A stretch of 64,000 bases of DNA from CADEED01 sp043747835. GTDB taxonomy: Bacteria > Pseudomonadota > Gammaproteobacteria > Steroidobacterales > Steroidobacteraceae. Both the position numbers and the translations under genes were made by a program. Below, piece by piece: positions 61,175 to 64,000 of this stretch. The stretch covers positions 30,262 to 94,261 of the forward strand of contig JAYTOK010000068.1 of the NCBI GenBank assembly GCA_043747835.1, given 5' to 3'. The notes beneath the pieces are model-generated. The model was given only the letters and a program-made list of their open reading frames with translations. It ran no database searches and had not been told where the DNA came from. The number at the start of each line of letters is the position of its first letter. Positions within the stretch are counted from its first letter, which is position 1.

Positions 61175-62548
61175 ATGCGTAGTCATGGCTCGTTTTCTAT
61201 CAAGCGCGCGTCCACCAACCTGGTGGCGCTGCTTGCGTTCGTCCCGGCAATCCATGCCACCAACCCCATCATCAAGGACCGTTTCACCGCCGATGCGGCG
61301 GCGCTGGTTTCGGGTGGCCGCGTCTATCTCTACACCGGGCAGGACGACGCGCCGGTCGGTGGCACCGGTTTCGTGATGAACAACTGGCGCGTCTACTCGT
61401 CCGCCAACATGACCGGCTGGACCGATCACGGCGTGAAGCTCACGCCGACATCGTTCTCGTGGGCGAAGGGCTCTGCGTGGGCATCGCACGTCACGGAGCG
61501 GAACGGGAAATTTTATTGGTACGTCACGGCGGACCACAGAACCGTCCCGGGCATGTCGATCGGCGTCGCGGTTTCGAGCAGCCCGACGGGCCCATTTGCC
61601 GATGCACGGGGATCGGCGCTCATCACTAACAACATGACCACGCAGACGAACATCACGTGGGACGACATCGATCCGGCAATTTTCGTGGATGGCAACGGTC
61701 AGGCCTACATCTACTGGGGCAACACCGTACTGAAATACGCGAAGCTCAAAGCCAACATGATCGAACTGGATGGCCCTATCAACGTGATCCCGAATCCGTC
61801 GTCGTTCACGGAGGCTCCCTGGGTCCACAGACGCGGCAGTCTCTACTATCTATCCTATGCGCGCGGCTGGCCGGAGCAGATCGCGTATGCGACGTCGACG
61901 AGTGCCACCGGGCCGTGGATGTATCGCGGTGTGATTCTCGAGCCCAATGTCCTGAGTCCGACTAACCACCAGGCGATCGTCGAGTTCAACGGAAGATCCT
62001 ACATTCTCTACCACACGGCGGCGCTGCCGGGCGGCAGCGAGTTCCGGCGTTCGGTTTCGGTCGAGGAACTCGTCTACAACTCCGACGGCACAATCAGGCC
62101 GCTCGTACAGACCTCGACCGGACTCGATGGAGTGCGTCGGCGTCTGCAGTCGTACAATTTTCCCAACTACTACGTGCGCCACCTCAGTTACGACGCACGC
62201 GTCGACGCGAACGTCTCGCCGGCGATGGATGCGCAATGGGAAATCGTCCCGGGACTCGCGAATTCGAGTTCAGGCTATGTGTCGTTTCAGGCGGTGAACC
62301 AGCCCGGGCACTATCTCCGGCATGTCTCGTTTGATTTTCTCGTTGGGAAGAATGATGGCAGCACGGCGTTCAAGAACGACGCGACCTTCCGGCAAGTGGC
62401 GGGATTGGCCGCCAGTGGAGCAGCATCGTTTCAATCGATCAATTTCCCGGACCGCTACATCCGTCACGTGAACTACGTGCTGAAGCTCGAAGTGCCCTCC
62501 GGCACGGCGGCTCTGCAGGATGCGACGTTTTGGATAGCGACGCCTTAG
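61175..62548 (+). CDS. secreted GH43 enzyme with C-terminal AbfB (CBM42-like) domain
   Basis: 457 residues. A hydrophobic N-terminus (STNLVALLAFVPAIHA) is the likely signal peptide. The GH43 propeller has its base Asp in RFTADAAALV (D40), second Asp in TWDDIDPAIF (D166) and acid Glu in SFTEAPWVHRR (E213). The C-terminal 140 residues form an AbfB arabinose-binding beta-trefoil with Y-x-R-H repeats (NYYVRHLSYDARV, GHYLRHVSFDF, DRYIRHVNYVL). AbfB binds arabinofuranose, so the enzyme probably removes arabinose from hemicellulose. ATG at 61175 has AAAGGAGAG upstream. Confidence 0.9.
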   Translation: MRSHGSFSIKRASTNLVALLAFVPAIHATNPIIKDRFTADAAALVSGGRVYLYTGQDDAPVGGTGFVMNNWRVYSSANMTGWTDHGVKLTPTSFSWAKGSAWASHVTERNGKFYWYVTADHRTVPGMSIGVAVSSSPTGPFADARGSALITNNMTTQTNITWDDIDPAIFVDGNGQAYIYWGNTVLKYAKLKANMIELDGPINVIPNPSSFTEAPWVHRRGSLYYLSYARGWPEQIAYATSTSATGPWMYRGVILEPNVLSPTNHQAIVEFNGRSYILYHTAALPGGSEFRRSVSVEELVYNSDGTIRPLVQTSTGLDGVRRRLQSYNFPNYYVRHLSYDARVDANVSPAMDAQWEIVPGLANSSSGYVSFQAVNQPGHYLRHVSFDFLVGKNDGSTAFKNDATFRQVAGLAASGAASFQSINFPDRYIRHVNYVLKLEVPSGTAALQDATFWIATP

Positions 62549-62830
62549 CGTTACCGATGTGTCCAGAACGGACCCCGTCTGCGCGATGCGCTCCGGGTGA
62601 CGACCCGGCTTGGGCTGCGTCGGAGTTCGACGACCGCGACGATCGGGCCTGCCGATGTCGATCGACCCGTGGCACCGTTCGAGCCGAATATGGATGCATC
62701 TCTCGGCGAAAGCATTAAGACAATGGCCCCGCACCTTTGCCCCGGGGTGTGACGCGTGCAGGGCTCACCTGCGGGAATCCGTGAATTGAGATCGCCCGAG
62801 CATCGTGCCGCTGTCCTAAGCTGACACCCA

Positions 62831-64000
62831 ATGTTTCGCCTCGGAAACGCGCTGGAGCTCGCATCGAGACGGGCAGCCGTCGGTCTGCGCAGCGTCTTCG
62901 TTGTAGTGTGTCTTTGTGCCAGCGCCCAGCTCCAGGCCGCTTGCCTCAACAGTGCCGACAAGGCGATTCAACGCCTGCAAACGCTGGTGGCACAGGATGC
63001 AACCAAAGCACTGGCATTGACCCGGGCCGAACTCGGTTCGCTCGCGACGCGGTCCCCGCCGCCGGATCCGGCATTCACCGCCTCACTACTGGCGATTCAA
63101 GCGCAAAGCTACTCAGCATTGGAACTCGACGGTGATGCGCGCGTTGCTGCGCTAGCCGGCTTGAAACTGGTTCCAGACAAAAACAATCCAATTCATCTGG
63201 CGCTGCTCTCCGTGTACGCCGAAAACGTCTATGACCAGGCCGGGATCGACGCCGCGATCAAGTCGATCGCGGCCGCGCGGTCCGCCCAGGCAGCGGACTC
63301 CATAGCGCAAACGTGCCTGCTGATCACCGAAGGTATCCTGCTGCTGCGTCAGAATCGCGCGGATCTTGGCATTGTCAGCCTCACACACGCCTATCAAACC
63401 AGCGTGGCATTCAACCGACTCGAGCAGCGCATGCTGGCGGCGGCGGCATTGTCCTCACTCATGCGAGACATGGGTGACTACACACAGGCACTGGCTCTGA
63501 ACGCAGAGGTGATCGACTGGAACACTGCGCAGAAGGCGCAGCTCAGCCTTTCGGTGTCCAGATTCTTGCGCGGCGCGATCTTGAGGGAAACTCGCGACTT
63601 CACGGCGTCGGTTGATGAGTTCGCGAAGGCGCGCGAGCTCAGCGTCGCGTTGAAAGATGCGCAGGGCGTTGCCTTTGCGGACCTACGGCTTTGTGAGGTG
63701 CAGATAGAGATCGGTCAGCTTCCGCAAGCCCGGGAGCGCTGCACGAGCGCGCTGCGTACATTTGCGGCCGCGCACTCCACGGACGTTGCAAAGCAAGCGC
63801 GAGCGGGGCTTGCACAGATCGATCTCGCGCAGGGTCACGCATCCGCAGCACTCGCGACGTTGAACGAGGTTCTGGAGAATGACGGTGCCGATTTGTTGCC
63901 GCGCCAAGTGCCGGCGCTGTTCAAGCTGCGCTCGCGTGCCAACTCGGCGGTCGGCAACTATCGCGCTGCCTATGCCGATCTCGAGGAGTACCTGCGACGC
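62831..64000 (+). CDS. TPR-containing exported protein (continues past window)
   Basis: An open frame of 390 codons that reaches the window edge without a stop. The N-terminus has a hydrophobic segment (VGLRSVFVVVCLCASAQLQA) that looks like a signal peptide. The rest is a series of helical pairs with TPR spacing (GDYTQALALNAEVIDW, RDFTASVDEFAKARELS, GQLPQARERCTSALRTF, GNYRAAYADLEEYL). In related bacteria such periplasmic TPR regions often precede a membrane helix and a GGDEF or histidine kinase domain, but that part is not in the window. Confidence 0.85.
   Translation, partial: MFRLGNALELASRRAAVGLRSVFVVVCLCASAQLQAACLNSADKAIQRLQTLVAQDATKALALTRAELGSLATRSPPPDPAFTASLLAIQAQSYSALELDGDARVAALAGLKLVPDKNNPIHLALLSVYAENVYDQAGIDAAIKSIAAARSAQAADSIAQTCLLITEGILLLRQNRADLGIVSLTHAYQTSVAFNRLEQRMLAAAALSSLMRDMGDYTQALALNAEVIDWNTAQKAQLSLSVSRFLRGAILRETRDFTASVDEFAKARELSVALKDAQGVAFADLRLCEVQIEIGQLPQARERCTSALRTFAAAHSTDVAKQARAGLAQIDLAQGHASAALATLNEVLENDGADLLPRQVPALFKLRSRANSAVGNYRAAYADLEEYLRR

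Noticed and set aside
62551..62961. Minus-strand 136-codon frame near the right end
   Set aside because: Mostly antisense to the TPR gene start and low-complexity; the TPR frame is better supported.

Overview
The window is GC-rich, densely coded DNA from a free-living, aerobic, glycan-degrading gammaproteobacterium, probably of the Xanthomonadales/Steroidobacteraceae type. That placement is an inference from gene content: TonB-dependent receptors of the Caulobacter/Xanthomonas oligosaccharide type, flavin-dependent tryptophan-halogenase-like genes next to them, many secreted glycoside hydrolases, and a complete glyoxylate-shunt cluster (aceA, aceK, malate synthase G). No rRNA, complete tRNA, IS element or CRISPR array is visible.

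Layout. 1-3200: MacB/LolCDE-type ABC exporter operon (minus), running off the left edge. 3320-7635: lipoprotein, then a GH130 phosphorylase and a GT4 glycosyltransferase. 7693-8297: RRM protein and an unannotated 59-residue exported protein. 8400-12916: halogenase-like flavoprotein convergent with a TonB receptor, separated by a nested hairpin. 13159-17681: hybrid histidine kinase, GNAT remnant, MFS transporter. 17916-19946: secreted GH5 mannanase. 20044-33516: a minus-strand glycan locus (TonB receptor, two halogenase-like genes, GH2, GH43 broken by an apparent 10-bp deletion, then an SDR lacking its catalytic Lys) with a LacI regulator upstream. 33719-43365: mannan/cellulose locus (TonB receptor, lectin remnant, two GH5 enzymes with almost identical ricin-type C-termini, divergent GH26 mannanase). 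43421-44320: exported isomerase-fold protein. 44388-51183: glyoxylate shunt. 51159-55154: a 1331-residue protein with two haem motifs, a VWD domain and C-terminal membrane segments. 55409-60923: a small accessory patch (tRNA 3' remnant, HigBA, SWIM/SNF2 pair, remnants of a nucleotidyltransferase system). 61175-62548: GH43-AbfB. 62831-end: TPR protein cut by the window edge.

The main system-level result is a palindrome, TGCCA(G/T)CG(C/G)TGGCA, found in the promoter regions of the two large glycan loci: twice upstream of the TonB receptor/halogenase/GH2/GH43 operon, once upstream of the second TonB receptor, and twice between the divergent GH5 and GH26 genes. Its form fits a LacI-family operator, and a LacI-family gene lies beside it. 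Together these suggest one regulon: secreted GH26/GH5 enzymes cut beta-mannan or cellulose, TonB receptors import the oligosaccharides, and periplasmic GH2/GH43 activities finish them. The same genes share an unusual G-tract (AAGGGGG) ribosome-binding site.
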